Source: Streptococcus sp. LYSM12 (GTDB lineage Bacteria > Bacillota > Bacilli > Lactobacillales > Streptococcaceae). From it: 64,000 nt of DNA. Below are positions 27,805 through 36,881 of the stretch, one piece after another; positions within the stretch are counted from its first letter, which is position 1; each line of letters opens with the position of its first letter. The notes under the pieces were generated by a model. It was not told the origin of the DNA and searched no databases. It was given only the letters and a program-made list of their open reading frames with translations. Where the stretch lies: contig NZ_SPOZ01000013.1 of assembly GCF_004569635.1 (NCBI RefSeq), positions 1 through 64,000 on the forward strand. Reading direction: 5' to 3'. The translations under genes were made by a program, and so were the position numbers.

Positions 27805-28387
27805 AAAGGCTTAGAATATCATTTGTGCTTTTCTAGCAGTGGGGGATAAAAACGCATTTTTTACTTGAAAATTTTCCTTTTTCTTATAGAATGTGCTATA
27901 ATGGGGACGATGTGTGAAGGTGGACTTGTTTTTTTCAATCTCCTAATGTGCTGCACTATCTTTGCTAAAATGTGTCGCTCAAGCTAGGGTTAGGGTGAAG
28001 AGGGGGATTTACTTCATATTTCAGTCAATCATTGAGTACCATGGCTATTTGTCTGTGAAATAGGCTCGTTTTATCTTACAACATTTGCCAATGGAAATGG
28101 TGTTCGTTCACAAGGAGGAATAGAGTGCTGGGGTTATGAACGAAGTACTGCGCTTTAAACGGATTCCAATCTCCAAGTTGTACGACCTGTTGAAATGATT
28201 GCTAGGGTTAGCCGCTTTGCATCAAGATTGTCGAGACAAGCTTGAGATGTGAAGCGAGTCAGAAGCATGCAGGTAATTTGTCCATATAACCTACAAGGTC
28301 GTTTGCGATGTAAATGATGAATGTTAGGGAAGCTTGGAATATATTTTATATTAGATATTTGATACAGGTGTATAGGAGGATTGGCGA

Positions 28388-28642
28388 ATGACTTATGAAC
28401 AGGAATTTTTAAAGGAGTTCGAGACTTGGATCGATACTCAAGTAATGATCAATGAAATGGCTATGGAAGAAAGTCGCCGTGTCTTAGAAGAAGACAAGGA
28501 TGAGCGGGCAGCAGATGCTTATATCCGCTATGAGAGTAAGGTAGATGCTTATCGCTTCATTCAAGGAAAATTTGCTAATTACGCTGCTGGTAAAAACTTC
28601 CATGACCTACCAGATGAATTATTTGCTCAGAGACAGTATTAA
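28388..28642 (+). CDS. DUF1912 family protein
   Basis: 84 aa, acidic and helical, beginning MTYEQEFLKEFETWI, which I recognise as the streptococcal DUF1912 family. Function unknown. Good ribosome site (AGGAGG). The next gene starts 38 nt downstream, so the two probably share a transcript. Confidence 0.8.
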   Translation: MTYEQEFLKEFETWIDTQVMINEMAMEESRRVLEEDKDERAADAYIRYESKVDAYRFIQGKFANYAAGKNFHDLPDELFAQRQY

Positions 28643-28680
28643 AAATATAAGGAATGACGATAAAAAGGAGAGTAGAAAAA

Positions 28681-29049
28681 ATGGCGAAGAAAAAAGTAAA
28701 CCGAAAAAAAGTATTGAAACGTGAGTGGGCAAAATTGAAGAAAGCTAGCCGTGAACAGTTGGAGAAAGTTGTTGATGTCGCTGAAACGGTCGTTGATAAG
28801 GCTGTTGAACAAGTCAAGGAAGTGGTAGCAGATATCAAACATCAGGCAGCTACAAATCTAGAGGAATTTCAAGCCCTACCAGAATTAGAGGGCATTCCAG
28901 TTAGTCGTTTGGAAACTTTCTATCAAGCAGGGATTAAGAGTGTGGCTGACTTTGCAGCGTGGACAGAAAAAGATTTGCTTGGTTTGAAAGGCATTGGTGC
29001 AGCAACGATTAAGCAATTAAAGGAAAAAGGCATTGCCTTGAAAGGTTAA
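28681..29049 (+). CDS. Helix-hairpin-helix domain protein
   Basis: 122 aa from the ATG at 28681, which has AAAAGGAG; the upstream in-frame ATG at 28654 lacks one. A very basic head (AKKKVNRKKVLKREWAKLKK) precedes an amphipathic helix (~30-60) and a C-terminal helix-hairpin-helix pair (~68-120: LEGIPVSRLETFYQAGI, GLKGIGAATIKQLKEKG), like the Rad51/pol-X type that binds DNA non-specifically. A nucleoid or repair role is possible; no enzyme domain is present. Confidence 0.78.
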   Translation: MAKKKVNRKKVLKREWAKLKKASREQLEKVVDVAETVVDKAVEQVKEVVADIKHQAATNLEEFQALPELEGIPVSRLETFYQAGIKSVADFAAWTEKDLLGLKGIGAATIKQLKEKGIALKG

Positions 29050-29220
29050 GAACTACTTGAGCTGGGGTGAGCAGTTAGGCAGCAACGATCAGTAATTCGT
29101 GTCTGATACTTCCAATGTGCTTATTGCTGTTAAGGTAAGTAGAAGCTGCTCCATCTCTGACCTTGCAACGGTCTACGAGAGTGTTTGCAGGCCAGTATTA
29201 AAATCAAGTGGAATGACGAA

Positions 29221-29254
29221 GAGTGAGGGCTTGTACGGCTATCCTCGCTTTTTC
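29221..29254 (+). terminator. Terminator after the helix-hairpin-helix gene
   Basis: GAGTGAGGGC...ATCCTCGCTTTTTC: a GTGAGG/CCTCGC-type stem followed by T5, then further T-rich sequence. Confidence 0.6.
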
Positions 29255-29271
29255 TTTTTCAAATCAATCGA

Positions 29272-29299
29272 TTGATTTATGCCTATATTATGTTAGAAT
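29272..29299 (+). promoter_or_regulatory. Promoter of the lipoylation/ADP-ribosylation operon
   Basis: -35 TTGATT (29272-29277), 16-nt spacer, -10 TAGAAT (29294-29299). Transcription would start near 29306, which makes the GTG at 29312 almost leaderless. Confidence 0.55.
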
Positions 29300-29311
29300 G
29301 GAATTATATTT

Positions 29312-30166
29312 GTGAAAGGGGTATCATTGCTATTGTTACAAACGTTAGCAGACTTTCGACATACAATCTACCAGTCGTCAGAGGGTGTGATTGGAAGTAG
29401 CCTAGATGAGCTGGTCTTAGCAGATGTTTTTTTGAAAGAAGTGAATCGGAATCAAGAACAGATTATTTGGCATATTTGGCCCCTAGAACAAACGGTTATT
29501 CTAGGTATGGCAGATTGTCGCTTGCCCTATCTTGCACGGGGCTTGGAAGTGATTCGTAAGCAGGGGTATACCCCTCTTGTTCGCTCAATCGGTGGTCTAG
29601 CTGTTGTAGCAGATGCAGGGATTGTCAATCTTTCGTTGATTATCCCTGAGCGTTTGGGCGCAGATAAAGTAGATATGGGGCAGGCCTATCACCTTATGGT
29701 TACTTGTATAAAGGAGCTCCTTTCTTTAGAGGATTCTGAGGTTGAAGTGGGGGAAATCAGCGATTCTTATTGCCCTGGTAGTTATGATTTGAGTATCAAG
29801 GGCAAGAAATTTGCCGGTTTAGCCCAAAGGCGTATCAAGTCAGGCATTGCCATTTCAGCTTATATCAGTCTCTCAGGGCATCAAGCTAAGCGCGGGGAGT
29901 TAATCCGTGACTTTTACCAAGCAGCTATCGGAGAGGATGCTGCTTTCTTGACCTATCCTAGGGTCAATCCTGCTTCTATGGCAACCCTGTCAGACTTATT
30001 GGATCAGTCTGTTGGTTTGGAGGATATTGTAGCAGGTATACGCCGATTTATCATGAGGATTGGACACATACCAGCAAATTGTGCCTTGAGTATGGAAAGT
30101 CTAGCAGATTTTGCAAAGGGGAAGAAAGAAGCGATGGAGCATCATCAGAAAGTAGGACTGGGCTGA
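29312..30166 (+). CDS. LipL-like octanoyl/lipoyl transferase
   Basis: 284 aa from GTG; TTG codons at 29327 or 29333 follow AAAGGGG at a better distance and may be the true start. Biotin/lipoate-ligase fold with VRSIGGLAVVADAGIVNLSL and SYCPGSYDLSIKGKKFAGLAQRR. The Cys in YCPGS matches the thioester cysteine of LipL, which moves octanoyl or lipoyl groups between GcvH and E2 subunits without ATP. First gene of a seven-gene operon with a GcvH-like carrier and LplA, so transfer to or from that carrier is likely (inference). Confidence 0.78.
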   Translation: MKGVSLLLLQTLADFRHTIYQSSEGVIGSSLDELVLADVFLKEVNRNQEQIIWHIWPLEQTVILGMADCRLPYLARGLEVIRKQGYTPLVRSIGGLAVVADAGIVNLSLIIPERLGADKVDMGQAYHLMVTCIKELLSLEDSEVEVGEISDSYCPGSYDLSIKGKKFAGLAQRRIKSGIAISAYISLSGHQAKRGELIRDFYQAAIGEDAAFLTYPRVNPASMATLSDLLDQSVGLEDIVAGIRRFIMRIGHIPANCALSMESLADFAKGKKEAMEHHQKVGLG

Positions 30167-30167
30167 T

Positions 30168-31367
30168 ATGACAGATACAAGTAGTTTATTTAGCCCCTTT
30201 TCTTTAGGTGAGGGAATAGAGTTAGACAATCGCTTTGTCCTGTCACCCATGGTCACCAATTCTTCTAGTCAGGAGGGTTATGTTAGTCAGGAGGATTTGG
30301 CCTATGCTAGGCGGAGGGCAGCATCTGCACCCTTGCAAATTACAGGAGCAGCCTATGTCAATCCTTACGGTCAATTATTTGAATTTGGCTTTAGCGTAGC
30401 AAAGGATGAGGATATTGCGGGTCTCAGTCAATTAGCGAAAGCCATGAAAGCAGAGGGAGCGAGAGCGATTTTACAGTTGACTCATGCGGGGCGTTTTGCC
30501 TCGCACACACTAGCGCGAGAGGGCTTTGTCTATGGTCCAAGTCCTATGCGGTTGCAGTCCCCATTTCCCCATGATGTCAAAGAATTAACACTTGAGCAAA
30601 TCAAGAGCCTTGTAGACGATTATCGTCAGGCAACGAAACGGGCTATTTTAGCAGGCTTTGACGGCGTAGAGGTGTCCTCAGCCCAACGTCTGTTAATTCA
30701 GACGTTTTTCTCTACTTTTTCTAATCAGCGGACGGATGTCTATGGAGCGCAGGATTTTGCTAGCAGGGCAAGGCTAACTCTTGAAATTTTAGAGGCTGTT
30801 CATGGAGTGATTGCAAGGGAAGCAACCGATCCATTTTTACTGGGTTTTAGAGCAACACCTGAGGAAACAAGAGGCAATCAGATAGGTTATTCGATTGAGG
30901 AATTTCTCCAACTGATGGATGAAGCAGTGGCGAAAGTACCACTTGCTTATCTAGCGATTGCTAGTTGGGGGCATGATGTTTTTCGCAATCGGGTGCGCTC
31001 TAAGGGACCTTACCAAGGTCTTTTGGTTAATGATGTCCTTTATCAATGCTTGGGTGGCCGTCTGCCAATCATGGCGACAGGAGGGATTAACAGTCCTGAA
31101 AAGGCAGTGGAGGCACTTGCTCATGCAGACCTAGTCGGGGCTTCAACGCCTTTCATCGTGGATCCTGAATTTGTTCATAAAATCAAGGCAGGTCGTGCTG
31201 ACGAGATTCATCTGAAAATTAAGGCAGTGGACTTACCCTCTTTAGCCATTCCGAACGCTTCTTTTAAAGATATCGTGCCTTTAATGGATTATGGGGAGTC
31301 CTTACCTGCAGATTCGCGCAGTTTATTTCGAGGCTTGGCTGTCAATTACAGGGAGGAGAAATCATGA
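30168..31367 (+). CDS. Old yellow enzyme-type NADH:flavin oxidoreductase
   Basis: 399 aa TIM-barrel protein. LDNRFVLSPMVTNSS near 20-34 begins the FMN site; QLTHAGRFA near 103-111, FDGVEVSSAQRLLIQTFFS (equivalent of the usual GxxxHxAHGYLxxxFxSP, here without the canonical histidines) and IMATGGINSP follow. The altered active-site segment suggests a divergent substrate. Members of this kind travel with SirTM/GcvH-L operons; their role is not established. The next gene overlaps by 4 nt (ATGA). Confidence 0.85.
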   Translation: MTDTSSLFSPFSLGEGIELDNRFVLSPMVTNSSSQEGYVSQEDLAYARRRAASAPLQITGAAYVNPYGQLFEFGFSVAKDEDIAGLSQLAKAMKAEGARAILQLTHAGRFASHTLAREGFVYGPSPMRLQSPFPHDVKELTLEQIKSLVDDYRQATKRAILAGFDGVEVSSAQRLLIQTFFSTFSNQRTDVYGAQDFASRARLTLEILEAVHGVIAREATDPFLLGFRATPEETRGNQIGYSIEEFLQLMDEAVAKVPLAYLAIASWGHDVFRNRVRSKGPYQGLLVNDVLYQCLGGRLPIMATGGINSPEKAVEALAHADLVGASTPFIVDPEFVHKIKAGRADEIHLKIKAVDLPSLAIPNASFKDIVPLMDYGESLPADSRSLFRGLAVNYREEKS

Positions 31368-32353
31368 AGTTTGGCATTCTAGATTATGGGGTGATTGATG
31401 AGGGACAGACAGCAGCTGATGCCTTAGGCGCGACTCTTAAACTAGCAAAGCGAGCTGATGAACTTGGTTTCAATCGCTTTTGGGTTGCCGAACACCACAA
31501 CCTCTCTGCCTTTGCCATTAGCGCTCCGGAGATTATCATGGCTCATCTAGCCAGTCAGACCAAACAAATCCGAATAGGGTCCGGTGGAATTATGGGGTTA
31601 CACTACAGTCCTTATAAGGTGGCAGAAATTGCTCGTACCTTAGCAACCCTGTATCCAGGGCGGATAGACATCGGTTTGGGAAATTCGCTGGGGACAGCTC
31701 TGGTACACCAGCATATGAAGAGCCTTTATACCAACCGAGACTATGGGACATGGTTAGAGACCCTGCTTCACTATTTGGAAGATAAAAAAGAGGAGATTGT
31801 GGCCACTCCGCAGCTTACTTCTTCTCTTGAACTCTTTGTACTAGGAACAGGAGGGCGCTCGGTGCATGAAGCGGCGCGATTGGGACTAGGCTTTAGCTAC
31901 GGGAGTTTTCCTTTTATTGCCCAAAACCCGCTGGAAACAGCAAGGCTACTCGGAAAAATCTATCGAGAACAATGTACAGCGTTTGCCCAGAACAAAGAGA
32001 AACTCCTTTTGGCTCTCTTTGTCGTCATTGCAGAAACCATGGACATGGCAGAAAGTTTCGCTAAACCTTTGGATATCTGGATGCTAGGGAAAGAGGATTT
32101 TAATGAGTTTTCTTGCTATCCTAGCATAAAAACAGCGCAAGCATATACCTTGACAGAAGCTGAACGAGCTCAGATTGCAGCCAACCGCACGCGGATTTTA
32201 GTTGGAGATGTCAAAGCAGTCGAGCAATCGGTTAATGAGCTTGTGAGGGTATCAGGAGCAGATGAAGTCATCTTTATTCCCTTGATACCTGACATAGCAC
32301 ATCGCATGAGGGCTTTGGAGCTCTTGATACAGATTCAGATGAATGATAAATAA
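31364..32353 (+). CDS. Luciferase-like flavin monooxygenase
   Basis: 329 aa, bacterial-luciferase (LLM) family. FWVAEHHN near 43-50, [15 protein letters not shown] near 63-77, [26 protein letters not shown] near 81-106 are the family marks for reduced-flavin binding. The substrate is unknown. ATGA overlap with the preceding flavoenzyme gene suggests the two work together, perhaps with the OYE-like partner supplying or using reduced flavin (inference). Confidence 0.87.
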   Translation: MKFGILDYGVIDEGQTAADALGATLKLAKRADELGFNRFWVAEHHNLSAFAISAPEIIMAHLASQTKQIRIGSGGIMGLHYSPYKVAEIARTLATLYPGRIDIGLGNSLGTALVHQHMKSLYTNRDYGTWLETLLHYLEDKKEEIVATPQLTSSLELFVLGTGGRSVHEAARLGLGFSYGSFPFIAQNPLETARLLGKIYREQCTAFAQNKEKLLLALFVVIAETMDMAESFAKPLDIWMLGKEDFNEFSCYPSIKTAQAYTLTEAERAQIAANRTRILVGDVKAVEQSVNELVRVSGADEVIFIPLIPDIAHRMRALELLIQIQMNDK

Positions 32354-32363
32354 GAAAGAAGTT

Positions 32364-32699
32364 ATGATGAAAAAAATTGCAAATTACCTTTGGATTGAAC
32401 AGGAAGACAACTATTATGTCATCAGTATGACACCAGAATTACAAGATGATATTGGAACCATTGGCTACGTGGAATTTTCAGAAGGAGACTATCTGGAAAA
32501 GGAGGATGTCATTTTGAACCTAGAGGCTTCAAAAACGGTTATGGCGATTGTAAGCCCCTTAGCTGGTACCATTCTAGAACGCAATACAGCAGCCTTGGAA
32601 CAGCCTCTCTTATTGAACTCGGCAAAGCCAGAAGAACATTGGCTAGTCAAGTTGACAGATGTTGATAGTGCAGCTTTTGAAGCTCTTGAAGATGCATAA
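32364..32699 (+). CDS. GcvH-like lipoyl carrier protein (GcvH-L)
   Basis: 111 aa from ATG 32364 (32367 also possible; the ribosome site is weak). H-protein fold with the lipoyl-lysine turn [11 protein letters not shown], Lys57 in this numbering. It is shorter than glycine-cleavage GcvH (~125 aa) and no gcvP/T genes are near. GcvH-L of SirTM operons is first lipoylated by the linked LplA and then mono-ADP-ribosylated by SirTM. It overlaps the macrodomain gene (ATGCATAA). Confidence 0.87.
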   Translation: MMKKIANYLWIEQEDNYYVISMTPELQDDIGTIGYVEFSEGDYLEKEDVILNLEASKTVMAIVSPLAGTILERNTAALEQPLLLNSAKPEEHWLVKLTDVDSAAFEALEDA

Positions 32700-33477
32700 A
32701 GAACGAGAATTTCAGTTACTAAGGGAGATGATTCTCCTACTGGGTGGTAAAGAGGTCATGCTGGAACATAAGGAAGAGCTTGTCAGGGTGTGGAGAGGCT
32801 TAGTCAACCAGCGCCCAGCAGGTCCGATTTCGCAGGCTTACCTGACTTATGAACAAGAGTTCCTCACCGCCTATCATGAAAAGCACCAGTGTTCTCTAGA
32901 AGCTTGTGAGGAAACTCGTTCTCCTCATATTCTGCTTTACTATGGGGATATTTGTCACTTACAGGTGGATGCTATTGTCAATGCAGCAAACAGTGACTTA
33001 CAGGGCTGCTTTATTCCCAATCACACTTGTATTGATAATGCTATTCATTTCTATGCAGGAATGGAGCTTCGTAATGCTTGTGCAGAACTGATGAAAGAAC
33101 AAGGACACCGTGAACCAGTTGGACAGGTCAAGGTCACAGCTGGATATGCCCTACCAGCTAGATTCATTTTTCATACGGTAGGTCCACGGATTTCAGTTGG
33201 AAAAAGACCGTCTCTTATTCGGGAACACCTCTTGCGGCAATGCTATCTGTCTTGCCTTAATCAAGCACGTAAGAAAGACATTAGGACCATAGCTTTTTGT
33301 GCTATTTCAACAGGGGAATTTGGTTATCCTAAAGAAGAGGCGGCGTATATCGCCGTTCAAACAGTGAGGGATTGGCTGCAGGAGACAGGTTATGAGCTTA
33401 CTGTTATTTTTACCTTGTATACGGCAGAAGATGCTTGCTATTATGAAGAAGAATTAGGAGTAAAGGAGAAGAGATGA
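32692..33477 (+). CDS. Macrodomain ADP-ribosyl hydrolase (MacroD type)
   Basis: 261 aa from ATG 32692, which overlaps the gcvH-L stop. After a helical ~85-residue head comes the macrodomain: [68 protein letters not shown] and ISTGEFGYP. The C/H pattern in the inserted loop fits the zinc-containing macrodomains of SirTM operons. Such enzymes remove the ADP-ribose that SirTM adds to GcvH-L. ATGA overlap with sirTM. Confidence 0.9.
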   Translation: MHKEREFQLLREMILLLGGKEVMLEHKEELVRVWRGLVNQRPAGPISQAYLTYEQEFLTAYHEKHQCSLEACEETRSPHILLYYGDICHLQVDAIVNAANSDLQGCFIPNHTCIDNAIHFYAGMELRNACAELMKEQGHREPVGQVKVTAGYALPARFIFHTVGPRISVGKRPSLIREHLLRQCYLSCLNQARKKDIRTIAFCAISTGEFGYPKEEAAYIAVQTVRDWLQETGYELTVIFTLYTAEDACYYEEELGVKEKR

Positions 33478-34373
33478 CCAAGTGGAAATCGCTTGATAGT
33501 GTGCAGGATGAGCCAGAAAAACTCGCGGCACTTTTGGCTGAAGCAGAAGCTATTGTTGTCGGTGTCGGGGCAGGAATGTCATCAGCAGACGGTTTTACCT
33601 ATATTGGTGAGCGCTTTGAAACAGCCTTTCCTGATTTCATTGAAAAATACGGTCTATTGGACATGCTACAGGCCAGTCTTTATCCGTTTGCAGGTTTGGA
33701 AGAATATTGGGCCTTTCAAAGTCGCTTTGTTGCGTTGAACTATCTGGATCAGCCGGTCGGTCAAGCCTATCTGGATTTAAAGGAAATACTTGAAACGAAG
33801 CCCTATCATATCATCACGACCAACGCAGATAATGCTTTTGCGGTAGCGGATTATGACATGGATAAGGTCTTTCATATCCAAGGGGAGTATGGCTTGTTGC
33901 AGTGTAGTAGGTTTTGTCATCAGCAGACCTATAGGGATGATACCTTGATTCGCCGAATGGTTGCTGAACAAAAGGACATGAAGATACCGCGGCACTTGAT
34001 TCCCTACTGTCCCGAGTGTGGAGCACCTTTTGAAATCAATAAGCGCAATGCTGAAAAAGGCATGGTGGAAGATGCAGATTTCTTTGCCCAAAAGGAGCGC
34101 TATACTCGCTTCTTAGCAGAGCATGAGGGGCAGCAAGTCCTCTATCTGGAGATTGGGGTGGGCTATACAACACCGCAGTTTATCAAGCATCCCTTTCAAA
34201 CCTATACACAGGCCAACCCTGCAGCTCTTTTTGTGACCATGAACCAAAAGCAGTACCGCATCCCACCTGCTATTCGTTCCCAGACGGTTCAGCTAACCAG
34301 TCATATTGCCAATCTAATCGCCAACACCAAAAGATGTTATATAAGTAAAGGAGAAAATGATGTATCTTATTGA
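33474..34373 (+). CDS. SirTM, class M sirtuin (protein ADP-ribosyltransferase)
   Basis: 299 aa. NAD-binding [16 protein letters not shown] near 30-45, [15 protein letters not shown] near 112-126, and zinc cysteines CSRFC and CPECG. Where ordinary sirtuins have the catalytic histidine (HG), this protein reads HIQGEYG, the Gln typical of SirTM, which ADP-ribosylates rather than deacylates. Its known target is lipoylated GcvH-L. Linked to the macrodomain upstream (ATGA) and lplA downstream (overlap), giving a write/erase pair on one carrier. Confidence 0.9.
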   Translation: MTKWKSLDSVQDEPEKLAALLAEAEAIVVGVGAGMSSADGFTYIGERFETAFPDFIEKYGLLDMLQASLYPFAGLEEYWAFQSRFVALNYLDQPVGQAYLDLKEILETKPYHIITTNADNAFAVADYDMDKVFHIQGEYGLLQCSRFCHQQTYRDDTLIRRMVAEQKDMKIPRHLIPYCPECGAPFEINKRNAEKGMVEDADFFAQKERYTRFLAEHEGQQVLYLEIGVGYTTPQFIKHPFQTYTQANPAALFVTMNQKQYRIPPAIRSQTVQLTSHIANLIANTKRCYISKGENDVSY

Positions 34374-35379
34374 ACCGATTCGAAACGGGCAGTATATCGC
34401 AGATGGTGCGGTTGCTCTAGCCATGCAAGTGTATGTCCAGCAACACGTGTTTTTAGATGATGATATTTTGTTTCCTTATTATTGTAATCCCAAAGTAGAG
34501 ATTGGTAAGTTTCAAAATGTCATTGTAGAGATTAATGAGGATTATCTCAAGGAGAACAATATTTTGCTTGTTCGTCGCGATACAGGTGGAGGTGCAGTCT
34601 ATGTTGACTCCGGTGCAGTTAATGTCTGCTATTTGATTCAAGACAATGGTATCTTTGGAGATTTTAAGCGAGCTTATGCTCCAGCTATTTGCGCCCTCAA
34701 TGAATTGGGAGTGACGCAGGTAGAGCAGACAGGGCGCAATGATTTGGTGATTGAGGGCAAAAAGGTCTCAGGTGCTGCTATGACTATCTCTAATCATCGC
34801 GTCTATGGTGGGTATTCGCTGTTGTTGGATGTTGACTATGAGGCGATGGAGCGCGTGCTTCATCCAAACCGAAAGAAAATTGAATCAAAGGGGATTAAGT
34901 CTGTCAAAAGCCGTGTTGGCAGTATCCGTCCTTATTTAGCAGAGCAATACCAAGACATTACGACTGATGAATTTAAAAATCTGATGACTTGCAAATTGTT
35001 GGGGATTGATCGTATTGAACAGGCCAAGCGATATGAATTAACAGAGGAAGATTGGGCTGCTATTGATCAGCTGGTTGCAGATAAATACAAAAATTGGGAA
35101 TGGAATTATGGTAATTCACCGCAATACAGCTATCATCGTGATGGCCGGTTTGCGGCAGGAACCATTGATATTCACTTGGATATTGATAAGGGGCGGATTG
35201 CTCACTGCCGTATCTATGGTGATTTTTTCGGAAGAGGAGATGTAGCAGAAGTTGAGCAAATCCTCGTTGGACAGCGAATGGAGAGAGACGACATCAGCCT
35301 TGTTTTGGCAGACGTAGATTTGTCCCCTTATTTTGGGAAAGTGTCAACAGAGGAGCTACTAGATTTGATGTTTAGTTGA
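34360..35379 (+). CDS. lplA: Lipoate-protein ligase LplA
   Basis: 339 aa from ATG 34360, six bases after AAAGGAG (ATG 34357 is too close). LplA motifs: [21 protein letters not shown] near 70-90, [17 protein letters not shown] near 125-141 with the catalytic Lys, and a C-terminal accessory domain (~250-339). It uses ATP and free lipoate to load GcvH-type carriers. Last gene of the operon; it overlaps sirTM by 14 nt. Confidence 0.9.
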   Translation: MYLIEPIRNGQYIADGAVALAMQVYVQQHVFLDDDILFPYYCNPKVEIGKFQNVIVEINEDYLKENNILLVRRDTGGGAVYVDSGAVNVCYLIQDNGIFGDFKRAYAPAICALNELGVTQVEQTGRNDLVIEGKKVSGAAMTISNHRVYGGYSLLLDVDYEAMERVLHPNRKKIESKGIKSVKSRVGSIRPYLAEQYQDITTDEFKNLMTCKLLGIDRIEQAKRYELTEEDWAAIDQLVADKYKNWEWNYGNSPQYSYHRDGRFAAGTIDIHLDIDKGRIAHCRIYGDFFGRGDVAEVEQILVGQRMERDDISLVLADVDLSPYFGKVSTEELLDLMFS

Positions 35380-35682
35380 TTAGCTATCGATATCGTGTTT
35401 CGCCCTATGCTGAGCTTCTTACTGGCTGTAAGAGAAAAGGCGCTTGCTAGGCAAGGGGCGGATTTCTTTGAGAAAGTGGACGTTGATTTTTTGTGACTTC
35501 CCCCATTACCAGTTTTTCAGGATGTTGGTTCAAATGCTGTTTAAAACTTTTACCATTGAAAGGTTTAGAATCAAAAAAGATTTTAAAGCAAGGACAGAAA
35601 AGGAAGTTCTTGTCATCAAGGCATTGGAGCTAAAATGATTGAATCATTAGCGAACAATGGAGCTGTGTTTCATCAGAATAGG
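35380..35682. other. Gene-free stretch after lplA
   Basis: No gene, repeat or clear terminator seen. It ends at the T-box promoter. A short open frame at 35444-35638 has no ribosome site and no recognisable content. Confidence 0.5.
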
Positions 35683-35711
35683 TTGCAATTTCTTGAGAAA
35701 TCTGCTACAAT
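35683..35711 (+). promoter_or_regulatory. Promoter of the T-box leader
   Basis: -35 TTGCAA (35683-35688), 17-nt spacer, -10 TACAAT (35706-35711). Confidence 0.7.
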
Positions 35712-35717
35712 AAAGCC

Positions 35718-36006
35718 AATCAGAGGGATAATGAGTTTGTCTGTTACAGAAAGCGGTGGTGTTGAGAAATCCGTGCAGATATCAGAGTTTGTTGCTGAGG
35801 TTAGAATAGAGTAAATTGAATAAAGATAAGAGCGGGTATATGCCCGAATCTGGGTGGTACCGCGGAAACTCCAAGGTCTCATGTCCTGTTAGTTAGCAGT
35901 TGTTTTTCTTGATAGACGGTAAGTTTTATCGGGGGAAATAGTCCTATCTAGTAACAGATGAGTTCCTTGGTTCTTTCGTCCCTGTCGTATGGCAGGGGCG
36001 TTTTTT
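35718..36006 (+). promoter_or_regulatory. T-box riboswitch leader (probably for valyl-tRNA synthetase)
   Basis: The T-box sequence GGGTGGTACCGCGG is at 35852-35865. A distal stem I element (AGAAAGCGGTGGTG) is near 35752-35765. The intrinsic terminator CGTCCCTGTC-GTAT-GGCAGGGGCG with T6 is at 35977-36006. Uncharged cognate tRNA binding would favour the antiterminator and read-through. I could not fix the specifier codon by eye; valine is inferred from valS, the only tRNA synthetase downstream. The leader is followed not by valS but by a MITE and two other genes. Confidence 0.88.
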
Positions 36007-36058
36007 GCTGGAAAAGGGCAGTTGTTGGAAAGAAACGGGCCTTTTATGGCACATTCTT

Positions 36059-36166
36059 TATAGAGTCATTTCGTTTACTTTTAGTACTAGGCAAGGAGCT
36101 GCAGGCTATACTGGAGTACGGCAAAGCGAGTTAACGAAGTAATAAAAGATAAACGAAATGACTATA
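36059..36166 (+). repeat. MITE copy (108 bp)
   Basis: TATAGAGTCATTTCGTTTA at the left, TAAACGAAATGACTATA at the right, normal interior. Inserted between the T-box terminator and the downstream genes. Confidence 0.85.
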
Positions 36167-36340
36167 GAACAAGATGATACGCTTTGAAACTCAAAAACGA
36201 TGCTTCAGTTTTTGAGAAGAACTAGATTGGTTTTTGAGAGGGAAAGGATAGATACAGTTAAACAGCACTGAGACAGATTTAGAAGTACAGGAAACTGCCT
36301 AGCAGGTAATAGGAGAAATGAGGAGGCTTCAAGAAATAGC
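36167..36340. other. Short gap before the VOC gene
   Basis: No gene or promoter seen. AGGAGG at ~36320 is 15 nt before the ATG, too far to be an ideal ribosome site. Confidence 0.4.
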
Positions 36341-36733
36341 ATGATTCATCATGTGGAAATTAACGTATCAAACCTTGAAAAAAGTCGTGCTTTCTATGAG
36401 AGGCTCTTTGCCGATTTGGGCTATGAACTCTATCAGGAGTGGGAAGAGGGCTTTAGTTACCGGGATAGGGAGACTTATATAGTCTTCGTTCAGACTGATG
36501 AGGCCTATAGAGAGCCCCTCTATCACCGGAAGCGGGTAGGAATCAATCATCTGGCTTTCTGTCTACCGACAAAGGTGCAGGTCGATGCCTTACACGAACG
36601 CTTGCGGGCAGACGATGTGCCGTTGCTCTATGATGAATTCTATCCGTATGCTGGTGGCGCGAACCACTATGCCGTCTTTTTTGAAGATCCAGATAGGATA
36701 AAGATTGAGGTAGTGTGGGAGGAAGTATGGTAA
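36341..36733 (+). CDS. VOC-superfamily protein (glyoxalase/dioxygenase fold)
   Basis: 130 aa, one pair of beta-alpha-beta3 modules. MIHHVEINVSNLEKSRAFYERLF begins the fold with metal-ligand candidate His, RVGINHLAFCLP holds the second, and FFEDPDRIKIEVVWEE ends with the usual Glu. These proteins are metal-dependent lyases, dioxygenases or resistance proteins; the substrate is unknown. It sits between a T-box and valS but has no evident link to valine metabolism. Confidence 0.82.
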   Translation: MIHHVEINVSNLEKSRAFYERLFADLGYELYQEWEEGFSYRDRETYIVFVQTDEAYREPLYHRKRVGINHLAFCLPTKVQVDALHERLRADDVPLLYDEFYPYAGGANHYAVFFEDPDRIKIEVVWEEVW

Positions 36734-36881
36734 ATGCAGTCATGATTGGCACGCAGATTTCAGGGAAGAGGTCGGTAGGTCAAGAGATTGAAAACTAGCG
36801 GATACGTCATTGTTTCATAATCACGATAGTCTTGATTTTGTGTTGTGTCTTATGGAATAAAGGAGATGAGAGGGAGGAAAG

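Larger units (their letters stand above)
26851..28387. other. Gene-free, repeat-rich stretch after galM
   Basis: Holds the galM terminator, nested inverted repeats at 26941-27000, the second 127 bp direct repeat and a composite MITE (each listed). 27840-28380 is non-coding: CTATAATGG at 27895-27903 looks like a -10 box but no -35 box stands at the right distance. GTATAGGAGG before 28388 is the ribosome site of the next gene. Confidence 0.55.

Noticed and set aside
27865-27902. Possible promoter TTGAAA...TATAAT
   Set aside because: The spacer is 26 nt, too long for a standard promoter, and no gene follows within 480 nt.
35444-35638. 64-codon frame after lplA
   Set aside because: No ribosome site, no similarity and no link to the T-box transcript, which starts further right.
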